The notes under the pieces: model-generated
Told to the model about the DNA's origin: nothing
Database searches by the model: none
Seen by the model: the letters and a program-made list of their open reading frames with translations, nothing else
Made by a program: the position numbers and the translations under genes
Shown: in pieces, positions 20,937 through 32,548 of the stretch
Layout: every line of letters starts with the position of its first letter
Position numbering within the stretch: the first letter of the stretch is position 1
DNA from: Thalassia testudinum
Lineage: Eukaryota > Streptophyta > Magnoliopsida > Alismatales > Hydrocharitaceae
Reading direction: 5' to 3'
NCBI GenBank assembly: GCA_037157565.1
Contig: JAZHRO010000073.1
Span: 91,676,001-91,740,000 of the forward strand
Length of the DNA stretch: 64,000 nucleotides

Positions 20937-22818
20937 ATGGCTGAACCTAGGGTAAATGAGGTTGAGGACCAACCCCCACCAGATAAAATGGCCACCATCC
21001 AAGCCTAGATTAACGCAAACCACCGACTTCAGCAACAACAGATCCACACTATCATGCAAGCCATACACCGGTTGCAGAACCCACAAGGGCAACCACCACC
21101 ACCTTCCAAGGCCCACAAGGGCAATTGCCACTTGATCTACCACCATTCCAGGACCAACCTAGGCCCCTCCGCGACTTCAATCCTTCTCTATTCGAGTTGA
21201 GACGCACCTTAGGATCCCCGAAGGAGGAGATGATTTTGAGCTAAAACCAAATGTCCTAAGTCTGATTCAGAGCCACTTCCATGGAAGCTCAAATGAAGAT
21301 CCCTTCCAGCACCTAGAGGATCTTGACCGGATAGCCCGAACTATGAAACCTAGGAACATTAGCCTTGACATTGTTTTGATTAAGATGTTCCCCTTCTCAC
21401 TGAGAGACAAGGAATCTCACTGGCTTAGAACCCTAGGTAGACCCATCACCACCTGGGAATAACTGACGCATGCATTCTTAAAGAAATTCTTCCCCATAGG
21501 AAAGACCAATGCCCTCAGAAGAGCCATTACTACCTTTACACTCCAGGGTGGGGAACAGTTCCATGAGGCGTGCGAAAGATTTAATGAACTATTGAGGAAA
21601 TGCCCACACCACGAAGTACCAAGGTGGCAATTAGCCCAGATCTTCTACCACGGTCTGGACAGTAACCTACGGAACTTCGTCAATGCCTCATGCGAGGGGA
21701 ACTTCCTAAACAAAGATGAGGAGAGCGGGTTTGAGCTCTTCGAGTCTATGAGCGAAAATTAGCTCAACAATGCCTCCATGACCCAGTTTAGCCGATCCAG
21801 TCAACCCCCTAGTGGGATTTATGAGGTACAAGCAAATTCTGGAATGGTTGACATGGATATCATTGCCAAGAAATTAGATCGAGTGGAATTGGTGGATAAA
21901 AAGATAGATGAGCTACTGAACCAAACCAGGAACCCATTACAGACCTTCTCCCTAGCAAAGGGAGCTCACAATGTTGACCTAGTCCAGCCCTTAAGCCAAC
22001 TGAACCTGGAACAACCCCTGACCACGTTCCAAGGAGGGACCTTTTCTCCCTCAACCCTTGATTACTCTCTTCCCTCCCCATTGACATCTGCTATCCTTGA
22101 AGATGTACAGGCTGTCCAAGGTTATGCTAAACCTGGCCCTTACTCCAATACTTACAACATCGGCTGGCATAATCACCCCAACTTTGGTTGGACAAACCAG
22201 AAACCACCTCAATTCTAGAACCATCCCAGACCAAACCAATAGCCAAACTTGCCCCCCTATCAGCAAGGACCACCAGTTAGACCCCCATATAATCTGAATA
22301 GGGTAGCCCCTCCCCCGTAAAACCAAATGGACACCCTGATAGAGATGATGGCTGAAATGAACCAAAAACATCAGGAGGAAATGACTTTAGTAAAGGGACA
22401 GTTAAGCCAGCTGTTGGACTGTAAGCAACAAGGATCCCTACCTTCCCAGCCACAACCGAACCTGCGAAACATGATTAACAGAGGCCCCAATTCGCAAGGG
22501 TTCCAGGGCAATCTCGGACAAGCTCACATGGTCCAGCCAGCCCCACAAACATCCCCTGGGTTCGGTGCTTCTTCGTCCTCATCTTCTCAAGGATCAACCG
22601 ATGGTCTCAATGCCTCTGCAAATGCGGTAACCTTGAGAAATGACACCAGAACCCAGGATCCCAAATGGCCGACTCTTCCTGAGACATCACCGTCTGAAAC
22701 ACCCAACTCAGAAGAGGCACTAGAAAAACCTAAGGACCCAGAAATAGATCCTATCTACGTTCAGACACCCTACCCCGAGGCCTTGGAGATAATCAAGAAG
22801 AAGTGTTGTGGAAATTGA
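20937..22818 (+). pseudogene. gag: gag of C, broken
   Basis: Gag forms the particle shell. The start is the ATG at 20937, followed by an in-frame TAG at 21006 and a frameshift before about 21180. The core gag domain lies in one frame from 21180: RIPEG..DFELKP (near 21211-21248), FPFSLRDK, a Trp-Leu pair, FLKKFFP and LLRKCPHH. These are Athila-type Retrotrans_gag features. In-frame stops lie at 21460, 21760, 22216 and 22318. The C-terminal part (22327-22818) is Gln/Pro/Ser-rich and ends in the spacer before protease. I see no CCHC knuckle. A +1 shift near 22805 leads into protease. Confidence 0.8.
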
Positions 22819-23665
22819 GGAGCTTTTAGAGATCTTTAAGCAGGTTCAGATTAATATTCCACTCCTCGAAGCCGTCAAGCACATCCCAGCTTACGCCAAG
22901 TTTTTAAAGGGTGCCTGTACACCCAAATGTAAGCGAAGACCTCAAGTACCTAGGAAGGTTATGCTCTCAGAGCAAGAAAGTTTCGTAATATCAAGCAACC
23001 TTCTGCTCAAGCAAACTAACCCTGGAGCACCCCTGATATCCTGCAATATTGGGGACATGACATTTGATAGAACACTCCTGGACTTATGTGCTTCCATCAA
23101 TCTAATTCCAACAAACTTGTACCACCAATTTGTTTTCGAAGAGTTGACACCCACACCTGTCACCATCCAGTTGGCTGATAGATCTGTGAAGACCCCGAAG
23201 GGGGTTGTTGGGGACATGATTGTACAGGTCAAGGACTTCAATTTTCCGGTTGACTTCTTGGTGCTCAACATGGAAGTCCCTAAAAAACTACAGAACGGAC
23301 CCATAATCTTAGGCAGACCTTTCTTAGCTACGACTAAGGCAAACATCGATTGTGACACGGGATGTATGGAAATCGCCTTCGGAGACAAGAAAATGCAATT
23401 GGATATCTTCCAGGCAACCAAGTATTTTGATTGCAACTGTATCGAGGAACATGATCCCGTGGAACCTTTGGTCGAGGAATGCCTCACCCTTAGTTCTGTC
23501 TCGGATCACCAATCCTATAACGACTGTTCTGACCCGTCACCATCTCTGACCATGGACCTCTGTAGGGCTGATTACCATAAAACAACACCATTTGAGGAGA
23601 TTGTTGTTGATCAACTCCCACCTTTCCCTTTCCTTCGACTGTTGTTCCACCCACACCCGAACTAA
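22808..23665 (+). pseudogene. pol: Protease region of C pol
   Basis: An uninterrupted frame of 285 codons. It opens with LLEIFKQVQINIPLLEA, typical of the segment before Athila protease. The retroviral-type aspartic protease follows at about residues 80-200: DLCASINLIP in place of the usual DLGAS (Gly to Cys beside the catalytic Asp) and the closing ILGRPFLAT. The rest is an acidic linker towards RT. It would release Gag and Pol products. The Gly loss suggests impaired activity; the open frame is likely chance survival. Confidence 0.8.
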
Positions 23666-24540
23666 TGCTGCTACCTGAGAATCTCAAGTATGTCTTCCTG
23701 GGACCTGACCAGACCTTCCTTGTGATTATTAACTCTCATCTAACCAAGGATCAAGAACTCAGGTTGACCGCAACCCTTTGGGAACATCAAACCGCCATTG
23801 GATGGACCATTTCAGACGTAAGAGGAATTAGCCCCACCTGTTGCACTCATAAGATTTACCTGGAAGATGGGGCATGACCCTCCTACCAGATACATAGACG
23901 GTTAAACCCAAATATGTTGGAGGTCGTTAAGAATGAAATTATCAAGTGCTTGGCACCGACATCATCTATCCCATCTCTGATAGCCCCTGGGTGATCTCCA
24001 CTCAAGTGGTTCTGAAGAAAGCCAGGCTCACCGTTGTCACCAATGAAAGTGGCAAATCCATCCCCACCCACACCACCATCGCATGGCAGGTGTGTATTGA
24101 TTATAGGAAACTCAATGAAGCAACCAAGAAAGATCATTTCCCCCTGCCATTCATCGACCAGATTCTTGAAAGATTGGCACGGCAAAAGTATTTTTGCTTC
24201 CTAGATGGATATTCAGGATATAACCAAATCACAATTGCTCCTGAAGATCAAGAGAAGACCACATTCACTTGCCCGTACGGTACGTTTGCATTCTGTCGTA
24301 TGTCGTTCGGGTTATGCAATGCACCAACTATCTTTCAGCGTTTCATGCTAGCCATTTTTTCAGAAATGGTGGGTGAATACTTGGAGGTCTTTATGGATGA
24401 TTTCTCTGTATTTGGGAATTCATTCGACCACTATTTGAGCAACTTGGAAAAAATCCTGAAATGATGTATCGAGGTTAATTTGGTGTTAAGTTGGGAAAAA
24501 GATCCATTTCATGGTTTAAGAAGAAATCATCCTCGGTCAC
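23665..24540 (+). pseudogene. pol: Reverse transcriptase of C, frameshifted
   Basis: RT copies the element RNA from the tRNA-Asp primer. 23665-23877 holds the N-terminal part (WTISDVRGISP, then a stop TGA). After shifts, 23946-24464 gives IIYPISDSPWV, CIDYRKLNEATKKDHFPLPF, FLDGYSGYNQI, FGLCNAPTIFQRF and the catalytic box FMDD (about 24390-24401). The frame then stops at TGA 24462; the next 80 bases continue in another frame (RNHPRSHRI-like noise around the expected VLGH motif). All main RT boxes are visible, but in at least three frames. Confidence 0.88.
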
Positions 24541-25010
24541 ATCGTATCGCCTAGGGGCATTGAGGTGGAACGGGCCAAAGTTGATTTGATTTCCAAACTT
24601 CCGCCACCTAGCTTGGTTCGGCATATCCATTCATTCCTGGGACAAGTTGACTTCTACCGAAGGTTAATCAAAGACTTCTCCAAGCTTTCCAAACCCTTAA
24701 CCGACCTTCTGGCCAACGATGCCTTATTCCACATGACCATTGATTGCATCAAGGCTTACCACACCCTCCGGGACTTAGTTTCCACAGCACCAGTAATTCA
24801 GCCCCCGGATTGGTCCAAGGACATTGAAATTATGTGTGATGCATCAAATTTTGCCATAAGCGTTGACCTGGGACAATGACAAGAAAAGAAACCCATGGTG
24901 ATCTACTACGTGAGCAAGATGTTCGATGAAGCCCAATGAAATTACACGGTCACAAAGAAAGAATTGCTCACTGTAGTTTTCAGACTTGAGAAGTTCCGAT
25001 CTTACTTGCT
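24541..25010 (+). pseudogene. pol: RT thumb and RNase H of C, 5' part, cut by B
   Basis: 24565-24879 gives SFLGQVDFYRR, LIKDFSKL, then MCDASNFA, the first catalytic Asp region of RNase H. Stops (24877, about 24937) break it. The frame ends at LEKFRSYLL, where element B begins. The missing half continues at 54928 with the codons expected after SYLL, so the insertion point is exact. Confidence 0.88.
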
Positions 25011-25934
25011 ATTTGCACAGCAAAAATACACCAGCAAATATGCCATCTTGTGTTATTTCCTAGCACTGCCATTGCATTCTATATAGCTGTAGTTGCATTT
25101 GTAAATAGACAACTGCATGCATTTTTAAAGAGGGGAGGAGAGTGTGAATAATTGGCCATCTATTAATTAACATCTTCATCAAGTGCTGCATTGCAATTTC
25201 ACCATTTTCATTTCTTTATTAGCTTTGAATTCTTCTCTCTGGTGCTACTGCAGGGCATGGGACACGGATGCCTCTTCGCGCCTTACCTCCTACCAACAGC
25301 ATGGCAGGAGGTGCACTGCCAGCAGCATGGCTAGGCATACCCTCGCCTCTTTATAACCCCTTGCTCTCTCCCTTGTGCGAGGCCCCTAGATACACCTTCA
25401 GACACCTTCAGCTCCACCGTCACCCTAGGCCAACCTCCTCCCCTCTCCTTCTCCATACACAGTATCTCTTCTCACTAAGAAGAGACACACCATGGGCAGG
25501 AGAAAACCCACAGTGGTCTCAAACCGCCACTGTGAGTTCCACCACCGCCTAGCTCTTTCGTGAGCAGGTGGGCATGGTGGATTCACCTTTAATTTTTACT
25601 ACCGTTGTCTTCTTCGCCATTGCCAGAGCTTCAAGCTCAGAAGCTCTAGCAGCCCCGCATGCCTGCCTGCAAGCCACGCCAGGCACCGCACGTGCACTTC
25701 CAGGACGTGTGCATCTTCTTTCCACACGCGCACGCGCTTCACAGCGTGCCTGAGCATGCAGAACCGGCCGCTACCTGTCGCCAGACCGTATGCACACTGT
25801 AGCGCACTATAGCGCACGCTCTGCGTGAAACTGTAACCACTGGCTCGTGTCTCACTTAGCCGGTGGCATGGCTCTCTCTCTCTCTTCGGTGCTACCCGCT
25901 CTAGTCGGTCGCCCGCACTCGGCCGCACCTCATC

Positions 25935-26095
25935 GCACCGGTGCAACCGCGCACGAAGAGCGCACTGCGCTGCACAATGCGCTGTACAGCGCGCATCGCA
26001 CTGGTGCAACCACGCACGAAGTGAGCAATGCGCTCCCCAGCGCACCGCGCGCGCACCCTTCTGCGCCATTACATCGGTGCAACCATGCACCAGAC
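25935..26095 (+). repeat. Imperfect tandem units with GCACCGGTGC in the B 5' LTR
   Basis: GCACCGGTGCAACC, GCACTGGTGCAACC and CATCGGTGCAACC begin at about 25935, 25998 and 26071, spacing 63-73 bp, each followed by a CGCACGAAG-like or GCACCAGA-like phrase. The 3' LTR has the same array near 39250-39415. Confidence 0.55.
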
Positions 26096-26149
26096 GGCGG
26101 GGCGGCGCAGCAGACGACTTATTTGCTGTGCTTCCCTCTCCTGCCTGTA

Positions 26150-26325
26150 CACGCACACACTTGTACACACGCACTCATACACTCGCACACACACTGGTAC
26201 ATACTCACACACACCCTTATACGCTCACACACACACACATATATTTATATATCCACTCACCTATATATATATATCTATATACATATATAACTACATATAT
26301 ATTAATATATATAGTTATAAATATA

Positions 26326-26356
<31 letters not shown>

Positions 26357-26510
26357 GTATATACAAATATATATATATATACATTTACATATCTATATAT
26401 ATATATATATATATACACACACAACTACATATATACATATATAGTTATATATATATATGTATGTATATATATATATGTTTACATATATATCCACCTACCC
26501 ATATCCATAT
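26150..26510 (+). repeat. CA then TA microsatellite in the B 5' LTR
   Basis: ACACACTTGTACACACGCACTC.. grades into (TA)n with interruptions. The 3' LTR copy (39450-39710) is shorter, so the array has changed length since insertion. Confidence 0.85.
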
Positions 26511-26567
26511 ATACACTTCACCACCCATACTCTCGTGTAGTAGTCCCTCCATCGCGCATCATATCGC

Positions 26568-26598
26568 GGGAATATCTACACCAGTTGCTGATATTCCC
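26568..26598 (+). promoter_or_regulatory. Conserved GGGAATATC/GATATTCCC stem-loop of the B/G LTR
   Basis: Nine-base arms around a 13-base loop (TACACCAGTTGCT). It is kept at 39789-39819 (last base of the arm changed) and 62387-62417 (perfect arms), although the flanking microsatellites differ. Confidence 0.6.
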
Positions 26599-27317
26599 CG
26601 ATATCCGTGCAAAGCAAGCACTTACACACACACTCCACATCTGCTCACACTCCACGCGGCACTTCGTCTTGTTGGTTGCATCTTGCTAGACGTGGACGAA
26701 CTTGACACTATGCTACACTCCATTTCCACTTCCACCTCCACCCCTATATATAATATATACATATATATATACTGTATACACTATATATCTATACATATAT
26801 TAAGATAGGTATTTCTTTCTTTTCTAACAACCTACCTTGTTTTCAGTTATCTTATATTTCTTGCTATTAAAAATATAAGAAAAAGAGTAAAAGGGAAAAG
26901 ATAATTCTTGTCTTGCAGGTACTCGGTCTTGCGAATAACAAGTCCAATTTTTGAAAACCCCAAGTTGGCTACAAGCCAAGAACCATTTGGCTAAAGGCCA
27001 AGGACTTGATTTTGAGGGTGTACCTCAAGGACAATATTATCAACAAAAGAAAAATCTTAAATAGAAAAAAAACCAAAAACATAATAAACGTATGGAAGAG
27101 ATACGTTTTAGGAAAGGTGTAGAAACTCGTTGACCTTTAAATTTCCGCCTCCCTGAGATCGACCCTGGGTCTAAAAGAGACCAAGATAAAATCAAGTAGG
27201 CCAAGTTAAAAATTTTGTAAAGCTGGTTAGGCTCGATTTAGGTTAACCCACTATAATAACTTCAACGACAATTTCATCATATTAACACAACCTATTCGAG
27301 TCTCACCACACTTTTTC

Positions 27318-27337
27318 TGGCACCGTTGCGGGGGAGG
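27318..27337 (+). other. Primer-binding site of B (tRNA-Asp type)
   Basis: TGGCACCGTTGCGGGGGA matches 16 of 18 bases of the tRNA-Asp 3' complement, seven bases after the LTR. Confidence 0.8.
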
Positions 27338-28798
27338 CGCAAATTAAGGTAAGTTTCCACTCTCATTCCTTTAATTTTTCTCTTCTCACACCCTTCTCTT
27401 CATGGGTGTTTTGTTTGCTTGTGTGCAGGTAAACCAATTGCAAGGAGGAGACAAGCAAAGGACGTCAGAGATGTGGGCAAATCCAAGGTGGGAGCGAGAG
27501 CGTGAAGTCGCCGGTGCCACATTGGAGCTTCGCCCACATTGCTGAAGAGGTAAGTGTCTCTCTCTTAGCAACTTAGGTTAACTTGTCACCTAAAAAAAAA
27601 AAACCTAAAAAATACTTCTTGGAATTTCTTGGGGCAAGTGGATTAAAAACCACTTGATTGATTGTTTGCTATCACCCCCACCACCCGTGATTTCCCGGAA
27701 AACTTTGCATAGCGAAAATCCAAGAATCTTGATTCTTGGATCTTTCATTGTGTGAAGTGTTCTTTAAGGCAAGTTAAAATTGATTGATTGCCATCCCTCC
27801 TTGCCTCATTTGTTCACATTTCAAGATCACATTTTTGGTGGGGAGACTTGGAATTGAGTTAATTCCAACCCCACCACAACCTTTCATGTTCCCTAGATTT
27901 GATCCCAAATATTTCAACCCCAGCATTTTAATTTTCTTTACCTTATTTTGTGGTTGAGCCTTGTGTGTGGAATATCATTTTGGTGATTGGGAGCACTTGA
28001 ATTGAAGTGCTTTGGCTCCCTTTCACATTAACCTAAAATAAACTTGTGCATCCACACATATAAATTTCCATCTAGGGAAACCCATTGCATTTTTGGCATG
28101 CATTAACTAATTCACATTGAAGAAGGGCATGTTGGGCATAAAAGAACTTGTGTTTTCTCAAAACCTAGAGATTTGTTGAATTGGTAACTCAGTGAAATCT
28201 TAAAAGCCATACTACTTAAGGCTGAAATTCTAAAAACCATTCACCATCTAAAACTCCAATTCGGGGAGATTTCCTCGTTGCATGCTTGGTTTACACACTC
28301 ATAAAATCAACGCACTTGGGCATCACCCATATACAATGCCCGTCACATTCCTGGAGCACTTGATCCTAAGCCTCTAAATTAAAACTGGTAGCAACTTGAC
28401 CCCTATTAAGGATTGGAGGTCTAACTACCTACGTGTAGCACTTAAGTGCTGGTGTGGGTTCCCGCGTGCTATTGGGTGTCTAAGACTGGGGCCAACGGCC
28501 TTTTAATTTGGCTCGGTGGTTCTGCGGTGCTCTCATTTGGTTCCATAGGTTGTGATAGTAGGTAACTTAGATCTTTAGATCTAAGGGCACATTGTAGAGG
28601 TTAGGAAATTGATTGCTTTGATTTGTCATCAAGTGTACCCTTACGACGTTGTTTCTCTCATCCCCTTTTCCCTTCTTATCTCCCCAATTCTTCTTGCGGT
28701 AGTGCATGTTTGGAAGGAGGTCACAAAACCCTAAATTGTTTGAATTGTCTGATAATTCTAGAAGGATAGAAAATGATTCGTCATCCTCCTCCACAAAC
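27338..28798 (+). other. Leader of B between PBS and gag
   Basis: Non-coding, 1.46 kb, colinear with 63118-64000 of element G (shared phrases such as GGTGGGGAGACTTGGAATTG). No frame worth annotating. Confidence 0.7.
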
Positions 28799-30297
28799 AT
28801 GGCTACACGCCCACCCCCAACTCCTGAGGGAGGAAACCGCCCCCCTTAAATCCCACCAGGTGGTGGTGGAGCCGTAGACCCCATAACCCACCTCCAAGTC
28901 CAAATGGAAATGTATAATGAGCAGATTGAAGCCATAACGGAAACCTTGGAGGAAATGCAGAACCCTCCTGAACTGGAGGAGCCTAGGTCTCTTAGCTTTT
29001 ATCAAAATCCTACTACTACAGAGATCATAGGACAAATTCGAGTCCCCATGGGCGGGGACTATTTTGAATTGAAACCTCATGTCATTGGCTTAATTAACTT
29101 TCACTTCCATGGTCTTGTAAGTGAAGATCCTTTTTCTCCATTTGGAAGACTTAACCCGATTAGCTGAAACTGTTAAACCAAAAAACATTGAGTTATCAAT
29201 TGTCCTCATGAAAATGTTCCCATTTTCATTGCGGGATAAAGTGTCGCAATGGTTGCGCACCCTTGGGAGAACCATCAATTCTTAGGAAGAGATGCGAACA
29301 GCATTTCTCAAGAAATTCTTCCCAATCAGGCAAACCAATGCACTTTGGCAGGCTATAACTTCTTTCACGTAACAAAACGGCGAGCAATTTCATGAGGCTT
29401 TGGAAAGGTATAATGACCTCCTCCGGAAATGTCCGCACCACGGTCTACCTAAGTGGCATATAGCCCAGATCTTCTATTATGGGCTAAATGAAACTTTGAA
29501 GTAGATTGCAGATGCTTTCTGCGGAGGGAATTTCATGAATAAAGACGAGAATGAAGCATTTGAATTATTTGAGAATATATGTGAAAATTCAATGAACAAT
29601 GCCTCTATTGTCTCCTTTAATCGTACCAGCTTACCTCGTAATGTTCACAAAGTTGACACGGGACCCTCCCATTCATCCACAGATCTTAACCTTATTGCAC
29701 AAAAATTGAATGAAGTCTCCGTCGTGCACAAGAAGCTGGATAAGCTTCTGGCCAATCCCACCCGTTCTATGGCAAACACCTCCACCTCACCACTTCATCA
29801 CAATCCTAATCCTTCCAATGCTAGGCTTATTCCCAAAAACCTCATGAGACCATCCTTACCGAGTATCGCATCGAGTGATTTGGTAAGTAATGTGAACCTG
29901 GCTTCTACAAGCTAGTATTTCGACATGGAGGACCAAGCCTCTGTGTGCTCGGATGCATATATACATGCGAACTCGTCTTCTAGCTTAGAAGACGCTTGTG
30001 CCTTGGGAAACAACCCATTCTCTACCACTTATAACCCAGGGTGGCGAAATCATCTGAACTTCGCATGGTCCAGTAACCCATAGTGCCAAAACCCCACGGG
30101 CGGGTCAATGCAACCGTCCGCACCCATCATCCCAAGGGCCCAGTCTAATCCTGTGGCAAATCTACCATCGGGTCCTTCCATTCCTCAAATAGAACACGCA
30201 TCAAGTCCTCTTGATAAACTGATGCGAATGGTGACGGAAATGTCTAAGCGCCATGAAGAAGACATGACTTCTCTTCAGCACCAATTGGAGCAGTAGA
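28799..30297 (+). pseudogene. gag: gag of B, broken
   Basis: The ATG at 28799 opens MATRPPPTPEGG; a TAA follows near 28847, and the same frame resumes to 29167 with RVPMGGDYFELKP, the Athila-type gag entry. A frameshift near 29130 moves the domain to another frame, where FPFSLRDK, FLKKFFP, LLRKCPHH and GGNFMNKDENEAFELFE can be read with stops between them. 29535-29915 and 30108-30296 supply the Ser/Pro-rich C-terminal part, ending in a short coiled-coil-like MVTEMSKRHEEDMTSLQHQLEQ. It parallels C gag block by block. Confidence 0.8.
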
Positions 30298-30679
30298 ATG
30301 CTGAGATCAGTCAACTACGCATGGTGACTCGATCTTAGGGTACTCTTCCAGCCCAACCTATTCCCAACCCACGAAATTTTGTACCCCGTGGTCCTCAACC
30401 ACAGGTACGTCCTTTTCAGGGGTAGGTTCATCAGATTCTGCAACCTCCGAGCATTCCACCAGGATTTTAGGCTAATCCTGCAGCAACACATCACCCTTCT
30501 GTCCCTATTACGAACCCTCCTCCGCCTCATGATCCCACTAGACCCTCGACGTCCAATGCGATTACTACGAGGAGTGGTAAGCAAACCGTTGATCTGCCTC
30601 GACTTGATCCTAGCCCATCTTTTTCATCGCCCTCTCATTCGGGATGCGCATCGCATTCTCATGAGGACGATACACCTAA

Positions 30680-31766
30680 GCTAGTTCCAGAATCAATCCC
30701 ATTCCTTGAGGCTCTACTGAGGGAGCCAAAAGGCAAGAAAAAGGATATGTAGGTCTTTGATAACCTACGTAATTTATTGAGGGATGTTGAAATCAAGGTA
30801 CCCCTGTTGGAGGCTATCAACCATATACCAACTGTCGCCCGACTTTTCAAATACTACACTACACTCAGGCGATAGTCGAAGAAAATAAAGAATCCAGTGG
30901 TCCTCTCGTCTCATGCGAATTGTGCTATATTATCAAATCTACCACTGAAGTAGAAAGATCCGGGCACACCGCTTATTTCTTATAGCATCCAAGTCTGTAA
31001 TTTTAACCGTGCTCTGCTTGATCTAGGATCTTCCATCAATCTTATACCAACCATCATGCTCAGGAAATTTGCATTAGGGAATCTGAAACCCACCCCTGTC
31101 ATGTTATAGTTGGCAGATTGTTCTGTCAAAATACTGAAGGGTGTGGTGGAAGATGTGGTGGTTAGGGTAAACAATCTCTATTTTGCTGTTGACTTTCTTG
31201 TGTTGGATATGAAAGTTCCTAGCTCACTTTCTGATTGTCCGATCATCCTTGGTTGACCTTTCTTGGCCATAACCCATCCCCATATCGACTGTGAGTCAGG
31301 CTGCATTGAGATTGCCATTGGCTCTGAGAAGCTCAAGCTAAACATCTTCAAGGCAGCCAAGAATTTTGATTGCGATTGCATCGAGGATGACACATTTGAT
31401 GAGGACATGGCTGTTAGCTCGTGTATCGAACTTATAGGGACCTATGCTGACTGCTGTGGATTTCCCTCGAACACAGATCATTGCCTGACTGACACATATT
31501 GTGATGTTCCCCCATCCCTCCCCTTACCCATACCTTCTCCTAACCAGACTTCTGACGAGGTTTTCTCTGCTTCCCATACCTCGTGGTCTAAGTCATATTT
31601 GGGCTACTCACCGTCGGTCCACCCTCTTGAACACCGGATTGCCCTTTCTTTCCTGCTAAATCAGGCGAAAATGCGACTCCACACTGGGACCTTGAACCCA
31701 CATACTAATCATTGGGGCTATCCCTTGTGGGATCCATCAATCCAAGATGCCCCTCTTCTTGGCTAA
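30680..31766 (+). pseudogene. pol: Protease region of B pol
   Basis: The pre-protease segment (VPLLEAINHIP near 30800) is followed by an aspartic protease core with an intact DLGSSINLIP (about 31020-31050), unlike the DLCAS of C. Its closing loop reads ILG, stop, PFLAI (TGA near 31255). Stops also lie near 30750, 30873, 30951 and 31108. From 31263 an open frame of 167 codons covers the acidic linker to RT. Confidence 0.78.
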
Positions 31767-31829
31767 TCTGAGGGCCAACTTCTTCCTCCTGCCTTTCTTT
31801 CTTCTGATCCGCTTGGGACACTCTCATCT

Positions 31830-32548
31830 AAAGAAATGCCAGAACTTTCACCATCCACTCCTGAGCTGAAAGTGCTGCCTGACATGCTTAAGTATGTTTC
31901 CTTGGGACCAAATGAAATGCTCCCCGTAATCATTAGTTCAAAATTGACCAGGGAGCAAGAGTGCAAACTAACAGAGGTCCTTATGGAACACAAGGCAGCC
32001 ATTGGATGATCCTTATCGGAATTAACTGGCATTAGCCCCTCCTACTGCACTCACCGTATATATACGGAGGAGGAAGCTCAACCTTCCCATGAGATGCAGT
32101 GACGTCTCAACCCTAACATGCATGAGGTCGTTAAAAAGGAAATCATTAAGTGGCTGGATGCGAGTATAATCTACCCGATCAGCGATAGCCCTTGGGTGAG
32201 CCCAATTCATGTCGTGCCCAAAAGTGAGGGACTCACCATCCGTGTTAATGACAGGGGTGAATCCACCCTACATGCACTCCTACATCTTGGAGAGTGTGTG
32301 TAGACTATAGGAAACTGAATGCTGCAGTTAAGAAAGATCACTTTTTGCTACCTTTTAATGACCAAATCCTAGAGCGGTTAGTGGGAAATAAAATTTTCTG
32401 TTTCCTGGATGGATTTTTTGGATATAACTAGGTGGCAATTGACCCTCGAGACCAAGAGAAAACCACCTTTACCAGCCCCTTTGGCACCTTCGCATTTAGA
32501 AGGATGCCTTTCAAACTTTGTAATGTGCCAGCAACTTTCTAGAGATGT
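31830..32548 (+). pseudogene. pol: Reverse transcriptase of B, 5' part
   Basis: The frames give KYVSLGPNEMLPVIISS, ISPSYCTHRIY, WLDASIIYPISDSPWVSPIHVVPK, then after a frameshift YRKLNAAVKKDH, FCFLDGFFGYN and FGTFAFRRM. The segment ends at CNVPATF, stop, RC, where solo LTR D interrupts. The sequence resumes at 34750-34755 with MLAIFHDM, so the gene was continuous before D arrived. Confidence 0.87.

Larger units (their letters stand above)
25011..27310 (+). repeat. 5' LTR of B
   Basis: It starts ATTTGCACAGCAAAAA; the 3' LTR has TGTTTGCACAGCAAAAA. It ends CTCACCACA. It holds TTTATAAC near 25350, CACAGTGG/CCACTGTG arms at about 25508-25534, GCACCGGTGC-type tandem units (25935-26095), a CA/TA microsatellite (26150-26510), the stem-loop 26568-26598, GCCTCCC (27147-27153), and CTATAATAACTTCAACGAC (27251-27269). 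Frames of 147-243 aa in 25850-26810 come from repeats. Confidence 0.88.

Noticed and set aside
26077..26808. 243-aa Tyr/Ile/His-rich frame
   Set aside because: Translation of a CA/TA microsatellite in the B LTR.
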